NCBI RefSeq assembly: GCF_016654115.1
Contig: NZ_JAEQAZ010000045.1
Location: 1 to 53,384 of the forward strand
DNA from: Streptomyces sp. MBT53
Lineage (GTDB): Bacteria; Actinomycetota; Actinomycetes; Streptomycetales; Streptomycetaceae
DNA length: 53,384 bases
Reading direction: 5' to 3'
How positions within the stretch are numbered: the stretch's first letter is position 1; every line of letters begins with the position of its first letter. Positions 7,563 to 14,937 of the stretch are shown here, in pieces. The position numbers and the translations under genes were made by a program. The notes under the pieces are model-generated. The model was not told the DNA's origin and searched no databases. It was given only the letters and a program-made list of their open reading frames with translations.

Positions 7563-8417
7563 ATGGCAGAACGTCCGGCACGGAAGCCGCGTAAGCCCCA
7601 CTCCGCGCAGGTCGTCCGCACCGAACGGCTGACCCCCCACATGCAGCGCGTGGTGCTCGGTGGCGAGGGCCTGGCCGAGTTCTCGGCGGACACCTGCACC
7701 GACCATTACGTGAAACTGCTCTTCCCGGCCGGGGGCGCCACCTACCCCGAGCCCTTCGACGTGGAGCGCATCCGCGCGGAGTTCCCGCGCGAGCAGTGGC
7801 CGGTGACCCGCACCTACACCGTGCGCGCCTGGGACCCCGAACACCTCGAACTCACCCTGGACTTCGTCATCCACGGCGACGAGGGCCTCGCCGGCCCGTG
7901 GGCCACCCGCGTCCAGCCCGGTGAGACCGTCCACTTCATGGGCCCCGGCGGCGCCTACGCTCCTGACACCGACGCCGACTGGCATCTGCTCGCCGGGGAC
8001 GAGAGCGCGCTGCCCGCGATCGCCCGCGCGCTGGAGTCGCTGCCCGAGGGCGTCACGGCACACGCCTTCGTGGAGATCTCCGGGCCCGAGGAGGAGCAGA
8101 AGATCGACTCCGACATCGAGGTCGTCTGGCTGCACCGCGGTGACCGTCCGGTCGGCGAGACACTCGTCGAGGCCGTACGGGCCCTGGAGTTCCCCGAGGG
8201 CCGCGTGCACGCGTTCGTGCACGGCGAGGCGGCCTTCGTGAAGGACCTGCGGGCCCTGCTGCGGGTCGAGTCGGCGATCCCGCGCGAGGATCTGTCGATC
8301 TCCGGCTACTGGCGGCTCGGTCACAACGAGGACGGCTGGCAGGCCTCCAAGCGGGAGTGGAACGCGAAGATCGAGGCGGAGCAGGAGGGTGTTTCGGGGG
8401 CCAGCGCGGCCGCATAG
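7563..8417 (+). CDS. Siderophore-interacting protein (ferric-siderophore reductase, FAD-dependent)
   Basis: The 284-aa protein has the SIP/ViuB layout. It has an N-terminal FAD-binding barrel with RTYTVRAWDPEHLELTLDFV (the FAD-contacting R-x-Y-T/S motif), then GPGGAYAPDTDADWHLLAGD and a C-terminal NAD(P)H-like domain ending in REDLSISGYWRLGHNEDGW. Such cytoplasmic flavoproteins reduce ferric siderophores and release iron. ATG 7563 follows GGGAGG. The iron box just upstream supports iron-dependent expression. The gene stands alone, with no siderophore synthesis or uptake genes beside it, and ends before a shared terminator. Confidence 0.93.
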   Translation: MAERPARKPRKPHSAQVVRTERLTPHMQRVVLGGEGLAEFSADTCTDHYVKLLFPAGGATYPEPFDVERIRAEFPREQWPVTRTYTVRAWDPEHLELTLDFVIHGDEGLAGPWATRVQPGETVHFMGPGGAYAPDTDADWHLLAGDESALPAIARALESLPEGVTAHAFVEISGPEEEQKIDSDIEVVWLHRGDRPVGETLVEAVRALEFPEGRVHAFVHGEAAFVKDLRALLRVESAIPREDLSISGYWRLGHNEDGWQASKREWNAKIEAEQEGVSGASAAA

Positions 8418-8463
8418 GCGCGCCGCTCGGGGTGCCACGACGGACCGTTGGCCTGTGCGGCGC

Positions 8464-8497
8464 CGTTGTGGCTGGTCGCGCAGTTCCCCGCGCCCCT
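8464..8497 (+). repeat. 34-bp dispersed intergenic element, copy 1
   Basis: This 34-bp stretch, which includes GTCGCGCAGTTCCCCGCGCC, is identical to the reverse complement of 31040-31073. It lies between the convergent siderophore protein and ABC permease genes. From memory, a closely similar motif is a frequent Streptomyces intergenic repeat. Its function is unknown. Confidence 0.85.
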
Positions 8498-8500
8498 TCA

Positions 8501-8523
8501 GGAGCGCCCCTGCGGGGCGCTCC
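8501..8523. terminator. Bidirectional terminator between convergent genes
   Basis: GGAGCGCCCC and GGGGCGCTCC form a perfect 10-bp stem with a 3-nt loop. It lies between the siderophore-interacting gene (stop 8417) and the ABC permease gene (stop 8534). No U-run follows, as is usual in this group. Confidence 0.8.
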
Positions 8524-8533
8524 CTTCGGGGTT

Positions 8534-9310
8534 CTACACCGACCGTTGGTACGACCTGAACGTACGTATCGACAGCCACACCGCCGCCACCGCCAGGCCC
8601 AGTAGCGCGCCGCCCCTGCTGAGTACGTCGCCCCAGTCGGGGTGCTCGGACATTGCCGAACGGCCCGCCACCATCGCCCAGTTGAGTGGGTTGAAGTCGG
8701 CTATGTGCTGCATCCACGTGGGCATCTGTGAGGGTGCCATGAAGGCGCTGGAGAGGAATGTCAGCGGCAGCAGCAGGAAGGTGTTGATGCCGATGATCGA
8801 CTCCCGCTCCTGCACCAGCATCCCGAGCGCGTTGGACAGTGCCCCGAAGATGGTGCCCAGCAGGACCGAGGCGACTATCAGGATCGCGATGCCGCCGACG
8901 CCGCCCGGGTAGTCGGCGCCGCCGAGCAGTCCGAGCAGCACGATGACCACCGACTGGAACGCGGTCACCAGGCCGTTGTTGACGACATTGCCGTTCATCA
9001 GCGCGGCCCGGCTGACCGGAGTGGTCAGGAAGCGGTTGAGGGTGCCGCGCTGGATCTCCTCCAACGTGCCCATGCCCGCCCACATGTTGGAGCTGAGCGC
9101 GCTCATCACGACCACACCGGGGACGAGGTAGTCCAGGTACGAGGTGGTGCCGAAGCCGCCGAGTTCGACGACCTTCTTGAAGAGGTTGCCGAAGAGGAAC
9201 AGCCAGATCACGGGCTGGATGAGGGTGATGACCGCGAAGGCGGGCTGCCGTGCGAACACCATGAGTTGACGCTGCGTCATGTACCAGGTCTGGGAGACGG
9301 CGGTGCTCAT
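8534..9310 (-). CDS. ABC-2 type exporter permease (DrrB-like)
   Basis: This 258-aa membrane protein has six hydrophobic segments and the ABC-2 core IQPVIWLFLFGNLFKKV, GTLEEIQRGTLNRFLTTPVS and a late LLPLTFLSSAFMAPSQMP helix, as in daunorubicin-type exporters. It should form a transporter with the ATPase encoded just upstream. The two genes share a 4-bp ATGA overlap at 9307-9310. The cargo (drug, lipid or peptide) cannot be told from sequence. PadR-linked exporters of this kind often give drug tolerance. Confidence 0.92.
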   Translation of the reverse strand: MSTAVSQTWYMTQRQLMVFARQPAFAVITLIQPVIWLFLFGNLFKKVVELGGFGTTSYLDYLVPGVVVMSALSSNMWAGMGTLEEIQRGTLNRFLTTPVSRAALMNGNVVNNGLVTAFQSVVIVLLGLLGGADYPGGVGGIAILIVASVLLGTIFGALSNALGMLVQERESIIGINTFLLLPLTFLSSAFMAPSQMPTWMQHIADFNPLNWAMVAGRSAMSEHPDWGDVLSRGGALLGLAVAAVWLSIRTFRSYQRSV

Positions 9311-10341
9311 CGCGCACCTCCGGCGACGGCGACGGCAAGCTGCTCGGCGCTGTCCGCGTCGGCCTCGGAGTAACGACGGCCGGCGTAGCGGAGATAGACG
9401 TCGTCGAGCGAGGGGCGGGCGACGGTCGCGGCGGCGACCCCGACGCCGACGCGCTCGAACGCCGCCAGCAGGACGGGCATCGCGGCTGCTCCGTCGTCGG
9501 CGCGGGCACTGACCCGGCGTCCGTCGACCAGCACCTCGTGCACGCCTGCCAGTCCGACGAGGGCGCTCCTGAGCAGCGTACGACCGGCGTCGCCGACCGC
9601 TTCGCGCAGCTCCAAGTGGACCGCGTCGCCCCGGAGTTCACCCTTGAGGGAGTCGGGGGTGCCCTCCACGACGACCCGGCCGCGGTCGACGATCGCGATG
9701 CGTTCGGCGAGCCGGTCGGCCTCTTCGAGGTAGTGGGTGGTGAGCAGGATGGTCAGCCCCTCCTCCCCCGCGAGCCGGCCGATCTCGTCCCACATCGCGG
9801 TGCGGGCCTCCGGGTCGAGGCCGGTGGTGGGCTCGTCGAGGAAGAGCACCTCGGGCCGGTGCACCAGGCCGAGTGCCACGTCCAGGCGGCGGCGCATTCC
9901 GCCGGAGTAGCCCTTCACCGGGCGTTTGGCGGCGTCGGCGAGGGTGAAGCGGTCGAGGAGTTCGTCCACCCGCCGCGCGAGGGCGGCGCCCTTCAAGCCG
10001 TAGAGCCTGCCCTGGAGTTGGAGGTTCTCGCGGCCGGTCGCCGTCGGGTCGGCGCCGGAGTTCTGGGCGACCACGCCGATCGCGCGGCGCACCCGGTCCG
10101 GGTGGCGCAGCACGTCGTGGCCCGCGACGGTGGCCGTGCCGGAGTCGGGGCGGGCCAGGGTGGTGAGGATCTTGACGGTGGTGGACTTGCCGGCGCCGTT
10201 CGGCCCGAGGAGGCCGAAGACGGTGCCGGGTTCCACGGTGATGTCCATGCCGTTGAGGGCGGTGACGTCGCCGGGATAGGTCTTGATCAGTCGGCGTGCC
10301 TCGACCGCGGGCGCACCGGTGCTCGTACGAGTACTGCTCAT
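9307..10341 (-). CDS. ABC exporter ATP-binding protein (DrrA-like)
   Basis: The 344-aa ATPase has Walker A GLLGPNGAGKST, Q-loop VVAQNSGAD, signature GYSGGMRRRLDVALGLV, Walker B VLFLDEPTTGLD and H-loop TTHYLEEADRL. A DrrA-type C-terminal extension (about residues 225-344) follows, containing RPSLDDVYLRYAGRRY. It powers the DrrB-like permease, with which it overlaps by 4 bp. It starts 184 bp after the padR stop on the same strand, and that gap contains a pair of competing hairpins. Confidence 0.93.
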   Translation of the reverse strand: MSSTRTSTGAPAVEARRLIKTYPGDVTALNGMDITVEPGTVFGLLGPNGAGKSTTVKILTTLARPDSGTATVAGHDVLRHPDRVRRAIGVVAQNSGADPTATGRENLQLQGRLYGLKGAALARRVDELLDRFTLADAAKRPVKGYSGGMRRRLDVALGLVHRPEVLFLDEPTTGLDPEARTAMWDEIGRLAGEEGLTILLTTHYLEEADRLAERIAIVDRGRVVVEGTPDSLKGELRGDAVHLELREAVGDAGRTLLRSALVGLAGVHEVLVDGRRVSARADDGAAAMPVLLAAFERVGVGVAAATVARPSLDDVYLRYAGRRYSEADADSAEQLAVAVAGGAR

Positions 10342-10469
10342 GTCGACTGCTCTCCATGAATGAGCGGATGTGAGTGTGAAAGGTCACGACTGATCCGCGT
10401 GCAGAGCGCCGGGCTATCCTGGGTGTGCCGCACCTCGATCGCCTGGCTTGCCGCACGGCGGGTCGGTCT

Positions 10470-10516
10470 CGGGGTTCGTGACCCCGGCAGGACTGCTGCA
10501 ACAGTCCGGTCGGGGT
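10470..10516 (-). terminator. Terminator or attenuator between padR and the ABC exporter genes
   Basis: ACCCCG (10481-10486) can pair with CGGGGT at 10511-10516, enclosing an inner GGACTG/CAGTCC stem (10490-10495 with 10502-10507). It can instead pair with CGGGGT at 10470-10475 across a 5-nt loop. The two folds exclude each other. The first would terminate padR transcripts; the second could be an alternative structure. Confidence 0.55.
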
Positions 10517-10525
10517 CAGTCTTCG

Positions 10526-11146
10526 TCAGGTGAACTCCGGTGGCTGTTCCCCCGTTTCGTGGAAGTGGCGCCAGCCTTCGACGCCGAGCATCGAGCCCTT
10601 TCTGAGCTCTTCCAGCAGGCCGCGGACCCACTCGGTCTGCGCCTCGGTCATGTGCAGCTGGTACTCGACCTCGACGAGGAAGAGCCGGGGCACGGATTCG
10701 TAGAGCTTCTCCAGCGCTCCGCGCTCGCCGGCCGCCTGCACCTCCAGGTTCTTCACCCGCTCCTCCAGCAGCGTCGCCGCTTCGTCGGGGTGCAGGGCGC
10801 CCAGCAGTGAGAGGGCCGTCTCGAAGATGGGGAACTCCTTGACCGGGCGGGCCAGCAGCTCCGACAACCACTCGGTCATCTCCTCGCGCCCGGCGCCGGT
10901 CAGGCCGTAGACCGTGCGCTCGGGGCGGTTGCCCTGGCGCTCTATGTCGGCGACCTCGACGAAGCCGTGCTTCTCCAGGTTCTGCACGACCGTGTAGAGC
11001 GAGCCGTAGTTGATCTTCGTGCTGGTGTCCTTGCCCTGGCGGCGCAGGGTCTGGGCGATCTCGTACGGATGCATGGGGCCCTGGCAGAGGGTCACCAGCA
11101 CGGCGAGTGCCAGCGGATTGCTGAGCTTGCGACGCTTCGCGGCCAC
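10526..11146 (-). CDS. PadR-family transcriptional regulator
   Basis: This 206-aa protein has an N-terminal winged helix (ALAVLVTLCQGPMHPYEIAQ, GSLYTVVQNLEKHGFVEVAD, ERTVYGLTGAGREEM) and a C-terminal helical dimerisation domain of the Vir_act_alpha_C type. PadR repressors typically control a neighbouring efflux system, here the DrrAB-like genes downstream on the same strand. GTG 11146 (MAAKRRKLSNP) is taken as start; GTG 11155 is an alternative. A strong promoter flanked by TATCGCGA repeats lies upstream and suggests autoregulation. Confidence 0.9.
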   Translation of the reverse strand: MAAKRRKLSNPLALAVLVTLCQGPMHPYEIAQTLRRQGKDTSTKINYGSLYTVVQNLEKHGFVEVADIERQGNRPERTVYGLTGAGREEMTEWLSELLARPVKEFPIFETALSLLGALHPDEAATLLEERVKNLEVQAAGERGALEKLYESVPRLFLVEVEYQLHMTEAQTEWVRGLLEELRKGSMLGVEGWRHFHETGEQPPEFT

Positions 11147-11206
11147 GGGGACCACCACCTCCCAGCCCTCGCTCGGGCACACCTCGCATCCGGATATTCG
11201 TGAGCG

Positions 11207-11254
11207 AACATATCGCGAGTCGCCGCGGAACGTCAATACACGATGTATCGCGAT
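11207..11254 (-). promoter_or_regulatory. padR promoter with repeated operator-like motif
   Basis: On the minus strand TTGACG (11231-11236) and TATGTT (11207-11212) are separated by 18 bp, close to a vegetative sigma consensus. TATCGCGA occurs twice in the same orientation, at 11211-11218 overlapping the -10 and at 11246-11253 upstream of the -35. A TTCG-TGAG-CGAA inverted repeat also lies at 11197-11208. These may be PadR-binding sites. Confidence 0.6.
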
Positions 11255-11336
11255 TTTGCGGCGAGGGCAAGAGCGTGAGGACTTGGGCCCGCCCTGGACA
11301 CGGTCGCGTGACGCGTCCGAAACAGGCCGTCCCTAA

Positions 11337-11356
11337 TTTCTGTCACCCGACAGGAA
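11337..11356. promoter_or_regulatory. TetR-type operator, permease copy
   Basis: TTTCTGTC-ACCC-GACAGGAA is a near-perfect palindrome with one arm mismatch, 24 bp before the APC permease start. With its upstream flank it shares the 13-mer CCTAATTTCTGTC with the perfect palindrome at 24294-24313, next to the TetR gene. The TAATTT inside that flank could serve as a -10 element. Confidence 0.65.
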
Positions 11357-11380
11357 TTCGCGCCGAAGGCAGGTGCCGCC

Positions 11381-12940
11381 GTGGCCACAACCACCCCCTC
11401 CGACGTACGCCCCGATCCGCCCCACTCCCCCGACGACGGCTCCCTCGCCGAGTTCGGCTACCGCCAGGAGCTGCACCGCAGCCTCGGCCGGTACGCGTCG
11501 TTCGCGGCCGGGTTCTCCTTCATCTCCGTACTGACGACCGTCTTCCAGTTCTTCGCCTTCGGGTACGCGTTCGGCGGCCCGGTCTTCTTCTGGGCCTGGC
11601 CGATCGTGCTGGCGGGCCAGCTGCTGGTGGCGGCCTGCTTCGCGGAACTGGCCGCGCGCTACCCGATCTCGGGCGCGATCTACCAGTGGTCCTCGCGCCT
11701 CTCCACCGCGGCCTTCGGCTGGTTCGCCGGCTGGATCATGGTGATCGGCCAGATCGTCGTCGTAGCGGCGGCGGCGCTCGCGCTCCAGATGGTGCTGCCG
11801 GCGATCTGGTCGGGCTTCCAGCTGGTGGGCGGCGACCCCGCGCCCACCTCACCCGACGGCGCGGCCAACGCGGCCGTCCTCGGTGTGATCCTGCTGGTCC
11901 TGACGACGCTGGTGAACATCCTCGACAACCGCGTGATGTCGGTGATCAACCGGGTCGGAGTGACCGCCGAGATCATCGGCGCGATCCTGATCGTCGTCCT
12001 TCTCCTGACCCACTCGAAGCGCACCCCGAGCATCACCTTCCACACGACCGGCAGCCTGGAGGGCGGCCTGCTCGGCGCGCTGCTGGTGGGCTCGTTCACG
12101 GCGGCGTACGTGATGATCGGCTTCGACAGCGCGGGCGAGATGAGCGAGGAGACCCACAACCCCCGCCGCACCGCGCCCCGCACGATCCTCACCGCGCTCG
12201 GCGCGGCGGGCCTGCTCGGCGGCCTGATCATCCTCGGCGGCCTGCTCGCCGCGCCCAGCATGACCGACGGCCACCTGGGCGTCGACGGCCTCAGCTACGT
12301 CCTGACGAGCAGCCTCGGCGACGGCGTCGGCAAGGCGCTGCTGGCCGACGTGGTGGTGGCGATCGCGGTGGCGACCCTGGCCATCCAGACGGCGGCCTGC
12401 CGCATGCTGTTCTCCATGGCCCGCGACGGCCAACTCCCGTTCTCCGCCCGCCTGTCCAAGGTCAACCCGCGCACGGGAATGCCCAGCGCCCCCGCCCTGG
12501 TCGTAGGCGTCCTGGCAGCAGCCCTGCTCCTCCTCAACTTCGCCTCCCCGGACGCGTTCCTGGCCATCGGCACCACCTGCATCGTGATGCTGTACCTGGC
12601 CTACGCGATGGTCACGGGTCCGCTGCTGATCCGCCGCCTGCGCGGCGAATTCACCACCGAGGGCACCGACGAGACCGGCGCCCGCCTGTTCTCCCTCGGC
12701 CGCTGGGGGGTGCCGGTCAACGCCCTGGCACTCCTCTACGGCCTGATCATGACCGTCAACCTGGCGTGGCCGCGCGCCGCGGTGTACGACCCGGCGGGCG
12801 GGCACTGGTACTTCCAGTGGTTCACGGTGTTGTTCTTGCTCGTGACGGTGGGGGTCGGGGTTCTGTACCGGCTGACACGCGCACAACGGGTGCGCTCTGC
12901 CGCGACAACGGCCCAGACTCCCGCAGGACTTGCTCAATGA
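11381..12940 (+). CDS. APC-superfamily permease (amino acid/nitrogen compound uptake)
   Basis: The 519-aa protein has about twelve hydrophobic helices and APC motifs: FAAGFSFISVLTTVFQFFAF in helix 1, SGAIYQWSSRL, and FDSAGEMSEETHNPRRTAPR in the consensus amphipathic region. GTG 11381 follows a GGCAGG-like site. Permeases of this family often accompany urea/guanidine carboxylase operons. Here the gene is about 13 kb from such an operon but carries the same operator-like palindrome, so it may import the same nitrogen compound. Its last 7 bp overlap the convergent P450 gene. Confidence 0.9.
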   Translation: MATTTPSDVRPDPPHSPDDGSLAEFGYRQELHRSLGRYASFAAGFSFISVLTTVFQFFAFGYAFGGPVFFWAWPIVLAGQLLVAACFAELAARYPISGAIYQWSSRLSTAAFGWFAGWIMVIGQIVVVAAAALALQMVLPAIWSGFQLVGGDPAPTSPDGAANAAVLGVILLVLTTLVNILDNRVMSVINRVGVTAEIIGAILIVVLLLTHSKRTPSITFHTTGSLEGGLLGALLVGSFTAAYVMIGFDSAGEMSEETHNPRRTAPRTILTALGAAGLLGGLIILGGLLAAPSMTDGHLGVDGLSYVLTSSLGDGVGKALLADVVVAIAVATLAIQTAACRMLFSMARDGQLPFSARLSKVNPRTGMPSAPALVVGVLAAALLLLNFASPDAFLAIGTTCIVMLYLAYAMVTGPLLIRRLRGEFTTEGTDETGARLFSLGRWGVPVNALALLYGLIMTVNLAWPRAAVYDPAGGHWYFQWFTVLFLLVTVGVGVLYRLTRAQRVRSAATTAQTPAGLAQ

Positions 12941-14379
12941 CCTCGTTGCGGAACCTGGGCGACCGTTGACGGAGCTTCACTGCGGCCGTCCGTGCGGGGG
13001 CCACGGTCTGAGGCTTCGCGCCCCCGGCCGTCCCTCGCGACGGTTCGCATGTACAGCCCCTTGGGGCCGAGGGCGAGCGCGTACGGCGCCGCTGTGACCT
13101 TCCGGCCCGGGACGGGCTCAAGTCGCCAACGGGCGGCAATGGTCGCCAGTGCGAGCGTCGCCTCGGTCATCCCGTAGGCGTCGCCGATGCATTTGCGCGC
13201 GCCTCCCCCGAAGGTCAGATGCGCGCCCCGGGGCACGGTCCCCGCTCGCTCGGGTGCCCAGCGGTCGGGATCGAATCGCTCCGGGTCGGGGTACAGGTCG
13301 GCGCGATGATGCATCTGGTAGGGGCTGACCACGATGTCGGTGCCGGCGGGGACGGGCCGGCCACCGAGTTCGGTGTCGACCGTGGTGGTACGGGTCAGCA
13401 ACCAGCCCGGCGGATACAGGCGCATGGTCTCGGTGACGATGTTCCGGGTCACTTCCAGCCGGGGCAGATCCTCGAAGGTGGCCGTCCCGTCCTTCAGCAC
13501 CGCGTCGACCTCGGCGTGCAGGCGCTCCGCTGTGCGCGGGTGACGTCCCAGCAGGTACCAGGCCCAGGAGAGGGCCTTGCCGATGGTGTCCGTGCTGGCG
13601 AAGAGGAAGGACATGACCTGGTCCCTGATCTCCTCGTCGGACAGGGATGCTCCCGCCGCCCCCGGGGCCGCGAGCTCGTCCTGTGCTGCCAGCAGCATGG
13701 ACATCAGGTCACCGTGGTCGGTCTCGTCGGCCCGGTAGTCGGCGATGATGCGGTGGATGCTCTGCCTGGACCGGGTCTGCGCGCGGTCGTAGCGGCGCTT
13801 GCCGCGGGTGGGGACGGCGTCGGCACGGGGCGGCAGGAGCATGCGCCGGAACACTCCTCCTTCGAGAGTGAGCAGGTCGGCGGCGAGCGACTCACGCAGC
13901 TCGGAGGGCGCGGCGGAGAAGATCGTGGCCGCGGTGGTGCCCAGGCTGATCGTCGTCATTTCGGCCAGGACATCGATGGTCCGGCCGGACCGCCAGGAGT
14001 CGGCCACCGCGCGTGCCTGCGCGCTCATCTCCCGCGCGTAGCCCGGCAGTCGCGCCTGGTGGAAGGCCGGCTGGATCATTCGCCGCTGTCGGCGGTGGTC
14101 CTTGTGCGGGCAGGTCCCGAGACCGTTGCCCAGGAACTCGCGACTGCGGTCGAAGAGGAAGCCGCCCTTGTCGAAGGTGCGGTCGTCCACGAGGACTTGG
14201 CGGACCAGTTCGGGGGCGCAGACCACGAGGGCGTCGAACGGGCCGAGCCGTATCGCGACGATGTCGCCGACGGCGGGCAGGGAACGCAGGAAGCTCAGCG
14301 GGTCGCGCAGAAACCGCCATGTGTGACCGAGCAGCGGCACTGCTCCCGGCGCGCTGACGAACGAGTGGTCGGCCTTCAT
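12934..14379 (-). CDS. Cytochrome P450 of a terpene locus
   Basis: The 481-aa P450 has the heme motif FGGGARKCIG (Cys397), the K-helix ETMR (317-320) and an I-helix FASTDTIGKAL with Ser262 where Gly is usual. Its N-terminal VPLLGHTWRFLRDPLSFL and RRMIQPAFHQARLPGY resemble bacterial terpene-oxidising P450s such as the albaflavenone type. The P450 fold should end near MRTVAR449, but about 32 low-complexity Arg/Ser/Pro residues follow and run into the permease gene. This may be a read-through tail. It is divergent from two cyclase genes and probably oxidises their product. No ferredoxin gene is adjacent. Confidence 0.93.
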   Translation of the reverse strand: MKADHSFVSAPGAVPLLGHTWRFLRDPLSFLRSLPAVGDIVAIRLGPFDALVVCAPELVRQVLVDDRTFDKGGFLFDRSREFLGNGLGTCPHKDHRRQRRMIQPAFHQARLPGYAREMSAQARAVADSWRSGRTIDVLAEMTTISLGTTAATIFSAAPSELRESLAADLLTLEGGVFRRMLLPPRADAVPTRGKRRYDRAQTRSRQSIHRIIADYRADETDHGDLMSMLLAAQDELAAPGAAGASLSDEEIRDQVMSFLFASTDTIGKALSWAWYLLGRHPRTAERLHAEVDAVLKDGTATFEDLPRLEVTRNIVTETMRLYPPGWLLTRTTTVDTELGGRPVPAGTDIVVSPYQMHHRADLYPDPERFDPDRWAPERAGTVPRGAHLTFGGGARKCIGDAYGMTEATLALATIAARWRLEPVPGRKVTAAPYALALGPKGLYMRTVARDGRGREASDRGPRTDGRSEAPSTVAQVPQRGH

Positions 14380-14937
14380 GATCAGTCCTCCACGGTCGTG
14401 GCGGAAACATCTCCACCAGCACGGATCAAGTCGCGCCGTACCTAAGGGACTTCAACGGGACGCAAGTCCCCGGCAGCGGCCCGCGGCTCGCTGTGCGGGA
14501 ACTCGCAGAAGCGGTCGTCACCCGCGCGTCGTGCAGCACTCGGATCCACTGAAGCGTTCGGCCAATGGCCAAGTTCTTGCACGACAGGTGGCACTTCGTT
14601 CGTGCAGAGACTGCCACGAGGGACCGGGACACAAGCCGACCGCGCGAGGGCGCACGGAGGTGCGAACCCATCGCACGGAAGTGTGGACCCGCCGTTCCCG
14701 CTCCCCTCGCGGCAACGTGCGCCCCCAGTTCCGGCCCTGGACCTGCAACTACCGGCTCCACAAACCTCATTGTGAAGCACGCTGAAGCGTTGCGTGAACT
14801 ACCGCGCACGCAGAGGCGTATGACGGGCGCTTTGCGCCGCATGGCGGGCGGGAAGGGTATCCCCGACCCTGTTCCTTGACATACCGCGATCGGACTCCAC
14901 CCCATAGATTTCGACTTCAGTGCGGAGATGAGCGGTT
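14380..14937. other. Divergent control region of the terpene locus
   Basis: These 558 bp contain no convincing gene; open frames here lack family features. TCGTGCA occurs at 14529-14535 and 14600-14606, and inverted at 14578-14584. GTGGCA (14588-14593) and TGCCAC (14612-14617) form a second, interleaved inverted repeat. CTGAAGCGTT is repeated at 14549-14558 and 14782-14791. TTGACA at 14876-14881 is a possible -35 for the cyclase genes, but the nearest -10-like TAGATT is 23 bp away. Confidence 0.5.

Noticed and set aside
14426..14905. 159-codon minus-strand frame in the terpene divergent gap
   Set aside because: No recognisable motif, no good ribosome site, and other frames here are open too; treated as non-coding control DNA.
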